Shown: piece after piece, positions 47,182 through 59,276 of the stretch
Layout: the number at the start of each line of letters is the position of its first letter
How positions within the stretch are numbered: the stretch's first letter is position 1
NCBI GenBank assembly: GCA_002749535.1
Contig: MZZL01000409.1
Location: 895,282 to 959,281 of the forward strand
Source: Apophysomyces variabilis
Lineage: Eukaryota > Mucoromycota > Mucoromycetes > Mucorales > Mucoraceae
DNA length: 64,000 bases
Direction of reading: 5' to 3'
Made by a program: the position numbers and the translations under genes
Notes under the pieces: model-generated
Told to the model about the DNA's origin: nothing
Database searches by the model: none
Seen by the model: the letters and a program-made list of their open reading frames with translations, nothing else

Positions 47182-48659
47182 TCAGTTGCCCATTTCTTTT
47201 TTTTTTTTCCTTTTTTTTTTTTGGGTTTTTTTTTTTTTTGCTTTTGGTTGGCACATTACTCCAAATTTACGTTGAAATTTCATTAGTTCTCGGGTTACTC
47301 GATCCATAATATCTACTGCTGTCTCCTCTTCGGGATTTTTTAAAACGGAAGGTGCAAATGGTATAGGTGTAGTCGGACTCGTTGCCGATAAAACCGAATG
47401 ATTTCCCCAATCATCATCATCATTATCCTCATCTAACAAAGGAACAGTGGATGCACTACTTAAAGATGAACCGGAAGAAGTGGAAAAGGATCGAGGTCGG
47501 TAGGTTTGAGCTGTTGGCGGAGCTTGACTTTTGTTTCCAGCTAAATCAAGTTGCAGTTTACCCACATAATCCAGAATTTGCTTAGCACGTCGGTTCATAT
47601 CAACCAACGTCATTTTTGGATTTGGATATTTTACTTTAGCAGGTGGCGAACTTTCTCGGTTCGGTCGACCCTGGTCATTCCAATAGGGCATACACATCGG
47701 CGCCTGTTGTGCATCATCGGCAAGTGGTGTAGATGGTCTTGAGCCTTGTTTGGATTTTCCGTTGGACTGCTGTCGTGTTTTCTGGTCAGGAGAAATCAAA
47801 GAGTTGGTCGAACTTGACGTTTGCCGACGAACAGGTTTCTTCGTATCGACTGTAGTTCTTCGAGTCGAAGACGATCGTGGTCTGCGCTCATAAGATTCAT
47901 CTTCATCAGTAAACTCTGTTAACGGGGTGTCCTCTGTTGCACCCTGCCATCCATTTGAATTTTGTGTTTCGTCTTCAATCGATGGTTTGCCCAAACTTTC
48001 AGGTGAACTTGATCCGGGCTGGACTTGTATTGAAGCGACTGGCGAAGCCGGCCGCCGTAACCGTGTTCCATTCAGACCTGTACGTTTTCGGCGTTTGGGT
48101 ACTCTTCCGCCTTCCGAGTCTGCTTTGTGTAATTCGGCCGAATGACCTGCATCATCCGAAATCGTAGATTGCCGTTTCCGGCTACTGTCAATTGGTTGGT
48201 ATGCTCGCTTCACTCTACACAGCCGCCCCCTTTTCAGTCTGGCATGTTCCTAATCCCTTCCGAATTTATCTATTTACCTGCCATGGGTTTTGATTATCTG
48301 ATGATTCTCTGGTTTGCACAGATCACAGTAGTAATGATCTGGTATTTCCTCCTCCGTCAGGCCAACACAATCACAGTGTTGCCATACCTCGCACTTGTCG
48401 CATTGAACCATCAAACCAACGTTATCTGTATTGCCCAATATTAACGTTGTCTTCGGGGGACGAAAAACTTACGTTGGTCACCGCATACGCACCGGGTGAC
48501 GGAACCTCCATCTGAACTTTCTTCTTCTGATGTGGATGCCTCTGGTGGTGGTGGTGCTCTCGACTTTCCTTTGTTTTGCTTGCGACTTCGCCTTGAGGGA
48601 GGTGCTATATGGAGGGTGAGGACTTTTTTGATCTTTATGCATTCAAACAACTTACTCAT
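47182..48659 (-). CDS. PHD-finger protein, Cti6-like
   Basis: Cti6 is the PHD-finger subunit of the Rpd3L histone deacetylase complex and reads histone H3 methylation. Four exons (48659-48656, 48604-48473, 48425-48278, 48214-47182) give 438 residues. The PHD zinc finger sits at about residues 40-90: RCVCGDQ, LMVQCDKCEVWQHCDCVGL and YYCDLC, with the C4HC3 ligands in place. The rest is low-complexity, basic or Ser-rich, with VPKRRKRTG as a likely nuclear signal and a conserved-looking helical patch TLVDMNRRAKQILDYVGKLQ near the middle. The end is a lysine block (KAKKKKTQKKKRKKKK) coded by a long A run. The first exon is four bases (ATGA|GTAAGT). The PHD is certain; the Cti6 identity is a guess from finger type and layout. 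Confidence 0.8.
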
Positions 48660-51600
48660 GTCAATAGTAAAATAAGCTAAATGAAAAAAGTGACCAAGAG
48701 TTAAGGGAATCAGGGTATATGTGATGCTTGTTGTAGATGGATTGCGCGTATATTTCAAATTTAGTTTATAGCGTCGTTGAATGGTACATGAAACACGTCA
48801 AAGAAAGGGTTTTCAGTGAAAAGGGGAAAAGCAGGAAAACAGCGAAAGAAGACTTTTCGGATTAGCTGGACAAGTCGCAATTACGGACACCACCGCACTG
48901 TGAGAGTTTGCCCAAGCTAGCACGAAGGGAAAACATTTAACGCATCGGGACTTCAACGCTCTTACCGACCCTTTCACAACGGATAGGGCAATGTTTGCGT
49001 ACACGCAATCACTATCGGAAGAATAAATAGTTTTGATGTGAAAAGGTTTCACTTATCTTAACAAAGGCTGAGAGAACACGTTATGCTTAAGAGATGAAGA
49101 GTTCCAAGCGATACCCCACATTTTGCCCTGAAAGTCACGCTTGAATCGGGGGAGCGTTCCTGGTCGATGATAAAAAGGAAGTGGTTAAGAGGAGAAAACA
49201 TACTAAAACCGTTATTGTACCTCGAATTCATAACTGGTTCAATGGATCAAGTTCGGATCCAAACAAATACACTTCTTGATCGAAGGTCAGAAGCGATCTT
49301 CAGCCTAGAGAGCAACCTAACCAAAGGATTTGTACCTTTTGAACTAATTATAACAAGGTATATATATTGTTATATACTCGTTCATACATCTCCAGAGAAC
49401 GAACTTGTTAGTGGATTCAGGTTAGGTCGCGTACAGGATGTTCGTGTATTCATGGAACGTCTAAAGATGAAGAAGCCTGTTAAATCATGTATACATAGAC
49501 TTTCGCAGGAGATAGATATGTAAGAACTAAATTTCCATTCTAGGAACTGATTTTCTTCTAGTACTGTTTGGTGATAGATGACTAATGACATCCATCCGTG
49601 GACTACTTCTAAAGTTGCGAACACATTAAGAAACAAGACAGAAATTCGCAGATAGCATTACAACCAAACGTGAACATTTGGCATAGCTTTATTGATTGGC
49701 ATGTTTCCGAGCAAAATACGGATTTAGATGCATCTGAAAAAAGAAGTTAGTTTCATCGGCCTATTCTAGTTATATCTTTGTTTGACTAACTTTTTCTTTC
49801 TCTTTGTAGGACCCCAAAGTGTGAGAGAACTTTGAGAGGTAGAGAGCACGCAATGAAAGCGTTGCAATATCGTTACATACCCAGAGTTGTAAGTATACGA
49901 AAGATTTTATCCGAACATGACTATCCTAACGGATTCTGTGCTTGTTTGGCTAATGCAGCTGTCATGCCACCGCTCTTCCCTTTCATGCACCAGAGGATTG
50001 TATAAGGTATTCCTGACCGCGTTGACGTCGCCATTGCAAATTGTATCGCTTGTTTGGTAATATCGTACGGCGTGCAGGCAGGTCCCGAAAAGCGTAGAGA
50101 ATCTTTGCCGGTGTGTACAACGGTCATATCAGCTTGTAGATTTGGAGCATTCACGACTTGGTCGCAATTGCGTCAATAGCGATCATGATCACATACTGAG
50201 ATAAGTATTAGCGCAATGTCTTGGCATGTACTGCTCTATGTCCTATGTATGTATGACCAAAGCTTCCAGCACCGTATACTACATGATGGCTTCTTTTTGA
50301 CTCGACAGCATATCTCATCCAAGGCTCTTTGCGTCTAGCGTAGGTAGTCTATGGTACGGTTCGTTGGCGAGCATGGGATACGAAAACATAGTCCATATAA
50401 GGAAAGAGTGAGCGTAGACTTGCTGCAAACACATCTTCCCGAACAGTTCTTGATGTCGTTACGCTTGGAGTTGTTCGACCAATCGTTGCATTACCAGTAT
50501 ATTCTACAATGTACTTGACGGATATGTTGTGGTTGGTAGATTAGCCTAGTGAAGATCGTAACTGCGATTAAGAGAAGTCTGCTCGGGATCGTTGCTGATA
50601 GGTTTATTATGTCCTGAAGGATGTAATGCATTGGTGCATGTGAGATACAAAGGACGTGTAGAAGAACAGCCTTTATTAACGGTTTGTTGCCTTTATAGTT
50701 CTGAATCAGTAATATATAGTCTTTGTTATGTGGGTCCAAGCAATAACTGGAAATTTATAGCATCATCTTATTCCCGTATCCTGACTATACAGCTGGCTAC
50801 CGATGGGTTTTATGGACTTTGTAGCATCACAGCAAGAGAGAGCAGGCATTTAACCTCCTGGGCCTTGCTAGATAGCTCTCGGGCCTTTCAATTTCGGTTT
50901 CTCTCTTTCTGGTGTAGTCAGATTCAGAAGTTGTTGCCAGTAGGCCTTGTTAATGATCTGGGCTTGAAGTTTGTTACTTTAAGCTAGTATTACTTGAGCT
51001 GAGTAACATTTAGGCTTAATGCCATCTAATGTTGTTTAGCTCCATTAACATTTTAACTTCGGTTTTTAGCTAATAGCGTCCTTGATCATGATACGCTGAA
51101 AGCATGAAGGGAAGGACATTGTAACTCAGAAGGAATGTTCCCCTTTTTTAAGCAATCTACGTATTCTATTCTAGAAAGCAAAAAGCTCGTTTATAGAAAT
51201 AGGTAGTATTTCAGATGCTCTTTTGCCAAAAACACTTTAAAACAATAACGTTCTTCTTGTAGAGATTTAGACTTAAGTTGATGTTGTACAAAGGTACCTG
51301 AAATGAAGCTCCCTTGCACGGGGAAAGCTCGTATTTTGCAGAAGCATCCGAGAATAATATTTTTATATCTTTGAGATATAAGAGCAAATGTAATTATTTT
51401 TGGCCAAAAGAGGGGTATGCGCTGCAACAGCAACCTTCTGCTGTATTCTTCTGTTTCACAAATGCAATCTGTATGTATATAATAAGCACCTCCATGTAAA
51501 AGGAAGTGTTGAAGGCTGCGTCGATCGCCACATCGCCTTGTTAATCAAGCATGAACTCCTTCCTTGATAAAGTTTTTTATGACCTTTCGGTCTGAAGAAA

Positions 51601-51688
51601 CCTTCTTAACATCCTAAAATTGTATTTTTTTCCCTGGCAACACAGGGTACAAGGAATGCGTGATTTCTTTTATTACTAGCACGTATTA
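48660..51688. other. Intergenic, coding-like relic at 50154-49921
   Basis: About 3 kb with no intact gene. A minus-strand segment, MTVVHTGKDSLRFSGPACTP then IPYTILWCMKGKSGGMTAAL (50154-49921), looks like protein sequence; upstream at about 50520-50380 is another fragment (TTPSVTTSRTVREDVFAASL). I do not know the family, and stops separate the pieces. Confidence 0.35.
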
Positions 51689-54600
51689 TTAACCTCGAAC
51701 CCCGCGTTTGCCTGCTGTAAAATTAATCGTGATGCGAATCTCGCCGCTTCCATCAGGGGTCAGTGGCAGCCATCTATCTATTTTGGTTTCTTCAGGCGGA
51801 TTGATCAGATCCCAAAGATCCCATTGTCCTTCGCACAAGTCCACATCATGGCTGAACATATTATGATCTTTGATTTTGATGTCCAAGATCGTGGGTTGGC
51901 TTGACACGTTGTATTGGAAATATTCTTGCCTAACGGAGGTGTTTAAGTTTATGCTCATAAAAAAAAAAAGAAAGGAAGTACTCCTACCAAACTGGGTTAA
52001 GGCTTTTCTTGACAAACTTCGTCTTATGGATCAGCTGTCTCCCGATTTTCACGCGTACATAAGGATCGCTCGTGCCTCCTTTGTCTACTCCGTGAAGTCC
52101 TCTGGCTTCAATAAGGCGAACCATAATTGATCCGTCCATGCCTCCATTATTTCGCTTTACTACTGATTCTGTTACACTTTCAGCCACGGATGATGTCCGA
52201 CTATGGTTGGACATCACTGTTTTAACACGACTGCTGCTTGACGGTATTATGGACGTAGATCGACTGGTCTGTGGCATTTTAGAATAGTCAAACGTTGATG
52301 TGGTCTTTGCGTTCATCGTCGTCTTGGTGAATATGCGTGTAGTTGACGCTAACATAGATGTGTGTGTCTTTTTGCGTACTAGTAGTTGGGGTTGCCATAA
52401 CAGTCTAACCCGCACAGACCCGGAAACGCCAGATACTCCATCGAGTGGAATCATAACATCGCGTGCCACGAAACTTTGAACACAATCACCTCGAATAGAA
52501 ATTCCGCCAGACCCTGGATCCAAACCGTTATAGCGTCGTGGATTTTGCAATGCTTTTCAGACTTACCTATGGGATCATGTCCTTGGAATTGGTTCCAATC
52601 AAATACCTCAATCCTGAAACTAGCTGTAACCCGGGATGGCTAAAGAGACTGGACACATTAGAACGAATTTTTCTTTGCTTCTAGAGAGAAACGTACGATT
52701 GGAACAACAAATTGCTCATTTTGCCATTGAGGTGATAGCGTCTTTTTGACAACTTGACTCGTGTGAACCCGTTCTCCGTTAACCGTGAATACCACATAAG
52801 GATCGCTCGTACCTTTCAATGAGTTAGACGTTTGTTCTAAACCTTGTTATTCGTTCGTACTAACCCGATTTATCAGCAGCCTTAAGGTTCTTTGCATTAA
52901 GCAAGGTTACCGTAAGATTTCCTTGGTCTTTCCAACAAAATCATCAATATCCTGATTCGTTTCCAATTAGGTTAACTTACTGTCCAAGCTCTCATCAGGG
53001 TTTAAGATAAAGTTGATAAGGGGAGTGTAGCTGAAACTTAAGCGAATCCATCCTGGATCATCCGTACCAAGAAGTTCGTACCAGTCCCCATCCTCCGCTT
53101 TTTCCTTATTCTCGCGTTCATTACGCTGAATATGACGAATAATGCTGCTGACTGTATCCACCCAGTGACCAACTTTCGTATCGTCCTTCTCATTTGTGTT
53201 CGCTGGCTTGATCTCTATAGCCACTCGTGAAAAGTCGGCTTCCTTCACAAAAGCATCTCCTGCTTCATTAAATGTTAGCGTTTTGCCTTTGGCTTTCGTC
53301 GTTTTGAATTGCGGACTCAGAGAGTCCACCAATAATTGACAATATACGTGGGAGAGCTTCGCCAATTTAACTTCGTGAATCCGTACCGTTAGTACTCCCG
53401 AATTATAGACTGAAAGATCCACAAGATCGTCAGGCGTGTATTTAATTGGTACGCCATGCAGATCGTGCACTGGTAGTTCTTCGTCTTCATCTTCATCTCT
53501 CATCTGTGGTACCGCCAAAGTAGGAAAAAATTCGGCCGTATAGCGCAGTTCTCCCTTTGTAGGTGATCTGCGATCAACTGATTTTAAAGGCGCCCATCTA
53601 TCTCTTATTAACTATTACGCAGAACTTCTCTTCTCTGCTTACCTGTCCACCTTAACTCCTAATGATTCAAACCACTTGTCTGGATTCTCTTCCTGGTCGC
53701 CCACACGTTGTCTTATCAGTTCTTTCATGCGCAGTACTGTGTACCCAAGAGATCGATCCTTTGTCTTTGCGTTCCAATCCATAACCTCGAGCACGAGATC
53801 TTCTCTGATAGAGTGAACCGGAACATAATGCACCTCTCCCCATTCCGGATTTAGATTATTATCCACAACCTCAGTTTTTGCCCGTATCTGAAGACCAGAC
53901 ATTACTCGAACGTAGGGATCGGATTTGTTTACTGCTTCGACGTTGCGTAGATCTCGAGCTTCCCAAAAGGAGAACTTTACTACACCCACAGGAGGACCTA
54001 TACCATGTATTTAGACATAAACATTACTACATTTAATCTTAACTTACTATAGTACCCATGACCTCCCATTCCCTGTGTCAAGCCTGTCATGATCACTGGT
54101 TTCCATTGGACACTCAGGCGAATTCGGGCGCCAGACTTTTGGTTTGCTTGAAGATCCCACCAGTATTCATTTTTTTGTTGTGCCTCCATCATGTCGACTA
54201 GGTACGATGTCCAAACACCAATTACTCTGTCCTCCGCAAAACTGACACTGTCCTTAATTTCAACCCGGACAAACACCTCTGTTTTGTCCAATACGACTAC
54301 CTCACCCGGTCGTTCAAACTTGGGATTGGCATTGTATTTAAACACAGGAGTCTTGATTTTTTCCGCTCCATTAATAATCACACGAGCATAAGGGCAAAGC
54401 TTGTTCGATCCGAGATTATGACATTCATGCACCGTAAATCGTAGAACACCAGAGTCTATCCGTCCATCAAACGTCAATATGAGCTTATACCGGAATATTC
54501 TAGTTACTTGATTCGGCCGCAGGTTCTATTGAACCGTCTTCTCGAGTGGTAGGCTTGGACACTGGCAGATAACGCATGTCTGCCTTGAGATCGGTAACAG

Positions 54601-56572
54601 GTTTCCCGTGTCGCTGCATGACAAGATCCCTGTGAAGACCCTGTCAAATAATCTTCTTTTTTTTCCTTCATATCACGGGGATAGTTAATAATACACTTAC
54701 AGCCCCCGCAACTCATATTCCTCCTCTTCTGTTAGATCCGCCAAGTCAATATGTGCTCGTGCGATACGCTTATCCTTCGTTGTTGTGTTGTGATTTCGAA
54801 GTTCAAATGTCAAAATCGAATTAAGATTATTGAGCAATAAAAAGTGAGTCTCATTCCAGATTGGCTCCAGTGTGTTTTCGCGCACACTAGTACGACCAAG
54901 TTCTTGCGCCTTGTCAAGGAAAAAGCGTATGTATGGACTAAGTGAGCCATCGCCCGAACTGATGCTGGACGCCGAATACACGGTAACAGCCAAGACACCG
55001 TTGGCTTGAGCTATAACAGACAGTTCAATTCATAATATGTTTCTTACCGTCTAGCTCTCTTACTAATATCAAGCTCGCCAGCGAAAAATTTCTCGACGTC
55101 AAAGGCAAACGTATTTGGATAGTACATCATAGGTTCCAGGATCGTATGTACCTGGTCGCGCACGAAGCTTTGCAATCCAGGGATCTAGTTCCTAAAGTTC
55201 AGCAAAATAATATTACTAGGTTACGTAAATACTTGCATTATTGACATCAAATCCAAACGTCTCACCACCGATAGGTTTCAGCACATAGTCGAATTGAGGT
55301 TTATCCATGAAACAGGCTTCCACAATTTTGACATGCGGATATTTGCTCATAAATTTGAGCTTTATCCTCATCTGACCTCTGAAACTCATATCTTCCACCA
55401 ACACTGGCATACCAGCAGCAACCATACCCTTTCCCAATCGAATATTTAGCACGACCTTTGGATTGATCTTGCGTTCAATTTGCTTTTTCGTCATTTCCGA
55501 GGTATCATTCGGAATAAACGACACAGTCCAGTCCATGCACTTTAGAGCAACGGCACTTTTAGCAACGGAAAACAAAGAAATTGCTTTTTATGTGCACTGA
55601 CCACAGTATCCTCATTGGTATCGTGCAAAGTCTTGACGCTTTCAATTTTGAATGGCTTGGTCCCTAGGGTAAATGTGGTTAAGCGGACCGAGTCTAGAAA
55701 CCCTGGTAAATAGTCAACTAGGTAGGTATCGATGTTCTCAATGACATAAGCGCTAAGCACCGGTTCGAAAATGAGCCAGAAATTCTCCACCATGCCATTG
55801 AGCCATTCTACAGGTTCTGTATCTGTTTCTATCCGTAATTTCGCCAGCTCGCGTACGATATCGTCACGAGAGTTTCTCTCAAACCGAAAAGCCGCAATCT
55901 TATAGTACGTTGCTAGGCCAAAATATATGAGAAAGTCGCTTCTCTTCACTTTTCGAAGCCAGGATGCGTACCTACAAATAAGGACGCCACGAGAAAGGTG
56001 ACAGCTCCACCACCCATTCGCGCGAGTTGCCAAAATATGATTCCTACTACGAAGATGACACCTGTGCTACTCCACCACTCAGTGTAGAACAGTTCGGATA
56101 TAAGATTTTCAAACGGATTTGCCTCCTTTTCCGTTGCTTTATAAGGGAGCGGTCCTCCAGGGTTAGTCTTCGTTGAAAACGCCGTCCAGCCTGTACGAAA
56201 CCAATCCGGAATGCCACCCGATGACGGCGGGATGGCTTCTGCTTGTGAAGCCAATTTGGGAGTCTTAGGGCTTTTGGGTGTGCGTAGTTGGGAACGCGCT
56301 GTTGAACTTCGTTTAAGCTGTCTACCGGTTTGAACTGGTTGAGGTACGGGTTTCCGTTGCGCGTTTGTCAGTGCTTGTATGATTTCGGAAGCATCGCTGG
56401 TGCCTAATTCCGTTTGAAGACCTGCTCTATTACTAAGATTGCGAAAGTCTGGTATGACATTTTTTGGAATTTCTCGAAGGGCTTCTGAGGATACGTTGTC
56501 CTCGTAATCGTCCATGGAGGAAACGTAAGGTGCCTTGTCTTCTTCCACAGTTCCTTCAGTTTCGTAACTCAT
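51689..56572 (-). CDS. Tricalbin / extended synaptotagmin (SMP and six C2 domains)
   Basis: Tricalbins tether the ER to the plasma membrane and move lipids through the SMP domain. Fourteen exons join in frame to 1391 residues: 56572-55972, 55912-55602, 55539-55237, 55184-55064, 55010-54701, 54629-54508, 54455-54048, 53997-53643, 53567-52981, 52927-52865, 52812-52697, 52639-52567, 52552-51988 and 51929-51689. The N-terminus is low-complexity. A membrane hairpin (STGVIFVVGIIFWQL, GAVTFLVASLFVATYY) is at about 180-210. The SMP domain spans about 230-430 (EPVEWLNGMVENFWLIFEPV, LVEDMSFRGQMRIKLKFM). C2-like domains begin near GVLAVTVYSAS, GVLRFTVHECHNLG, GVVKFSFWEARDLRN, GVLTVRIHEVKLA, GNLTVTLLNAKNLKAADKSG and IMVRLIEARGLHGVDKGG. 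The third, fifth and sixth keep the SDPYV calcium-site motif. Intron 3 uses a GC donor (AAT|GCAAGT). Confidence 0.94.
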
Positions 56573-57067
56573 TGGTACAGAAGGCTAAACGGAAAAAAAG
56601 AAGTTGAAGCGGTCGCTGAACGCGAGGTTTATTGGCACATACAACGACGACTTGCTTTTTGACCCCCAGCGACGCACAAAGAATGAAATACAATGATAAA
56701 CTCTCCCCTTTCCTTTACTAGCAATTCATGTGCCATGCCCTTTTCATGCTTTCGTTCAAGCAGATGATCGGCGTTTCAATACATAGAAATGCTGACGATC
56801 TCTGTGTACAAGAAAAGCTTGAATACAAACAAATAAGTGGACATCTATCTTCTAGTTTAGACAAAATGGGATCCTATCCTTATCAGCGAGTTAAGAGTTG
56901 AATTTTCGCTTTGATGATTACAAAGGCGTCCTGCATCAGTGCCAGTAAAATAGTCCGATTGGCCCCGAATTTGGGCGGTGACTCGTTTCGGAGGATCCGG
57001 ACACAGTGAAGTGGTCGCACATGGTGAAATAGATGCAAACCCTCTTTATCCATTCCTAGTAGATACA
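56573..57067. promoter_or_regulatory. Shared upstream region of tricalbin and RPS17
   Basis: The 495 bp between divergent tricalbin (-) and RPS17 (+) must hold both promoters. I see no other gene. No clear TATA box is evident. Confidence 0.45.
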
Positions 57068-57577
57068 ATGGTAACCTTCAACAACTGCCGAGAGATGGAT
57101 TCAATGGATGGATGAATGCTGATATCGAATGGATGATAGGGTCGCGTTAGAACCAAGACTGTCAAGAAGGCTTCCCGTGTCTTGATCGAGAAGTACTATC
57201 CTCGTCTTACTTTGGATTTCCAGACTAACAAGAAGATCTGCGATGAGGTTGCCATTCTTCAGTCCAAGCGTCTCCGCAACAAGATTGCTGGTTTCACCAC
57301 CCACTTGATGAAGCGTATCTCCCGCGGTCCCGTCCGTGGTATCTCCTTCAAGTTGCAAGAAGAAGAACGTGAACGTCGCGACAACTACGTTCCCGAATTC
57401 TCTGCTTTGGACACCAACGTCATTGAAATTGATCAGGACACTAAGGATCTCCTTAAGTCTCTTAACTTCGAGAACCTTCCCGGCGTTCAGGTGGCTGCCC
57501 CCGTTGCCCAGACTGATGTCCGTCGTCCCCGCAACAACCGTGCTCCCCGTGCTCCTCGCCAGGAAGTCTCTGCCTAA
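57068..57577 (+). CDS. RPS17: Small ribosomal subunit protein eS17
   Basis: eS17 is a component of the 40S subunit. The start codon alone forms the first coding exon (57068-57070). A 69-nt intron (GTAACC to ATGATAG) follows, then 57140-57577. The protein is 146 residues: [54 protein letters not shown], and an Arg/Pro/Ala-rich tail ending PRQEVSA. An intron directly after ATG is also known from budding-yeast RPS17 genes, which supports this start. AATAAA follows the stop by about 35 nt. It is convergent with DPM3. Confidence 0.97.
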
Positions 57578-57747
57578 GCCTGAAAACGGTTTTGTGTGTA
57601 CGATCTGATCCAATAAATCAAATAACAAAACAAAAACAAAAAAGTAAAAGAACTCATGTGTGTCTTGGGCGGGATTGAACAGAATCGTGTTTTTGGTGCA
57701 AATAGGATTGTGTGGATATAGAAATGCGATCTATTAGTGTTTGGTTT

Positions 57748-58149
57748 CTACAATGATACGCCTTTAGATTGTAGATCGGCTTTGGCTTGCTGAACTTCCT
57801 GCATTGTTATTTTCAGTCTATTAACTAAAACCAGGTCATCAGACTGTCCGCCCTTCCTTACCAACATAAGCTCATTGTAAGCTTCAGGACAATCACTAAA
57901 TGTCATGACGTGCCATCCAAGGTAACCAAGACTATAGGATCCAAAAGCCATTAGAACCCACCAGGGAAACTAAGCAACAAAAGAGATTAGACATCTTACT
58001 CTTTTTCACGCGTTTTCCTGGCCATGCCTTACCACAGGAATGATTTTATTTTGAATAACATCAGGTAATGGAATAAAACCAAAATAAAGAATGAAATAAA
58101 GAACTGTAGATAGTCCTAGTATAGTGAATGCTTCAGTTGCTCGTGTCAT
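57748..58149 (-). CDS. DPM3: Dolichol-phosphate mannosyltransferase subunit 3
   Basis: DPM3 anchors and stabilises the catalytic subunit DPM1 of dolichol-phosphate-mannose synthase in the ER membrane; the product feeds N-glycans, O-mannosylation and GPI anchors. Two exons (58149-58033, 57969-57748) give 112 residues. The start at 58149 gives MTRATEAFTILGLSTVLYFI, followed by a second hydrophobic segment PWWVLMAFGSYSLGYLGWHV. The signature TFSDCPEAYNELM and the coiled-coil tail VQQAKADLQSKGVSL match the family. Between NELM and the tail lie about 20 extra residues (including GGQSDDLVLVNRLK). They begin with a donor-like GTAAGG, but no in-frame acceptor removes them. DPM2 lies head to head 681 bp away. 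Confidence 0.9.
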
Positions 58150-58830
58150 GATGAGAACTGATGAAAGGAAAAAGACCGAACGCAGCCAAACCGGGTTGAC
58201 CACAGTGCGTCATGTGTCACGGGTAAAGTATTTCAATCACAGTCTTCATACCCGCCAAAGTACGACCTATTCTTCCAGGAACATTCTTAGCATATATTAT
58301 ACTAGTGTATACCTGCTAAGATTCTAATATAGCCTACTAAATGGTGAACTATCCATATCTCAATTTCTACCTAGGGTAAGCATTCTGTCAATTTTCATGT
58401 TCATCAGATTGTCCTATTGGATTGTTTGACGAAGCTGTCCACTAATACGAGATTCCATTATCATGTGCTTTGCTTCATCTGGTTACATTAAATTGTCTAT
58501 GACTTTGTAATAGACAGGTATAATACATACTGAAGTAATACGCTAATCCATGGCAAACAAAATAGCATTTACACGAGTATTTACTCTATGGGATAAGCAT
58601 GGGTCTAGCTCTTTTTTCTGGCATTGAAAGAGGGTGCTTTTGGTATTGCATTTGATTGTTTCTCTTTAGCAATGTCTTGGGATGTTTTTCTTAAATTTCC
58701 AATTAAAGGGCACGACTGCATTTGATTTATTTCAATCCATCGTAGCACACGCATACACCAGCAGTCTGCAGTTGAAAAATGGTGACTGACCTTTTCGCGG
58801 CATCTCTTCTTCGCACACATCAGTCATCTC
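58150..58830. promoter_or_regulatory. Divergent DPM3/DPM2 intergenic region
   Basis: 681 bp between the two start codons. No other gene is visible. It would hold both promoters; I see no strong TATA or known operator. Confidence 0.45.
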
Positions 58831-59241
58831 ATGGTAATCTCTTGGAAAGACATCTCGATTATAACTTGTATCATCTGCATGTAGAGTTCCAGTCTGGATA
58901 AGCTTGTAGGTGCTGGCGCTTTTTTTGCGGCTATAATCATATTCACTTATTATACCTTTTGGTCGTTAGTCCTGGTAAGCAGAAAACATAAATAAGACAT
59001 GAAGACATATTTCGTAGAAACAGAGAATATGTATTTTCGTGTTACTCAAATGAAACGATTTCTTTTTTTTTTCCAGCCGTTTGCCGAAGAGGACAGCACG
59101 CTTCATGATTACTTTCCGCCGTGGGAATACGCCATACGATTACCTTTATTTATTCTTATTTGCGGATTAGTTGGCGTCAGTGCCATCTTGGGATTAGCAA
59201 CACTTAAAAACAGAAACAAACAGACCAAAAAATCGAAATGA
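58831..59241 (+). CDS. DPM2: Dolichol-phosphate mannosyltransferase subunit 2
   Basis: DPM2 is the small regulatory membrane subunit of dolichol-phosphate-mannose synthase and also associates with the GPI-GlcNAc transferase. Exons 58831-58833 (ATG only), 58885-58974 and 59077-59241 give 85 residues; human DPM2 has 84. The sequence starts MSSSLDKLVGAGAFFAAIII, then FTYYTFWSLVLPF with the conserved TYYT and LPF. It continues DYFPPWEYAIRLPLFI, a second membrane helix, and a Lys-rich end KNRNKQTKKSK, fitting an ER-retention signal. The stop is 35 bp from that of the convergent MBOAT gene. Confidence 0.92.
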
Positions 59242-59276
59242 AACAAAAGAATATATGCACTTTTCTCCAAACACTT

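Noticed and set aside
57101..57628. 175-codon minus-strand frame
   Set aside because: It is the antisense shadow of RPS17, whose plus-strand protein is unmistakable.
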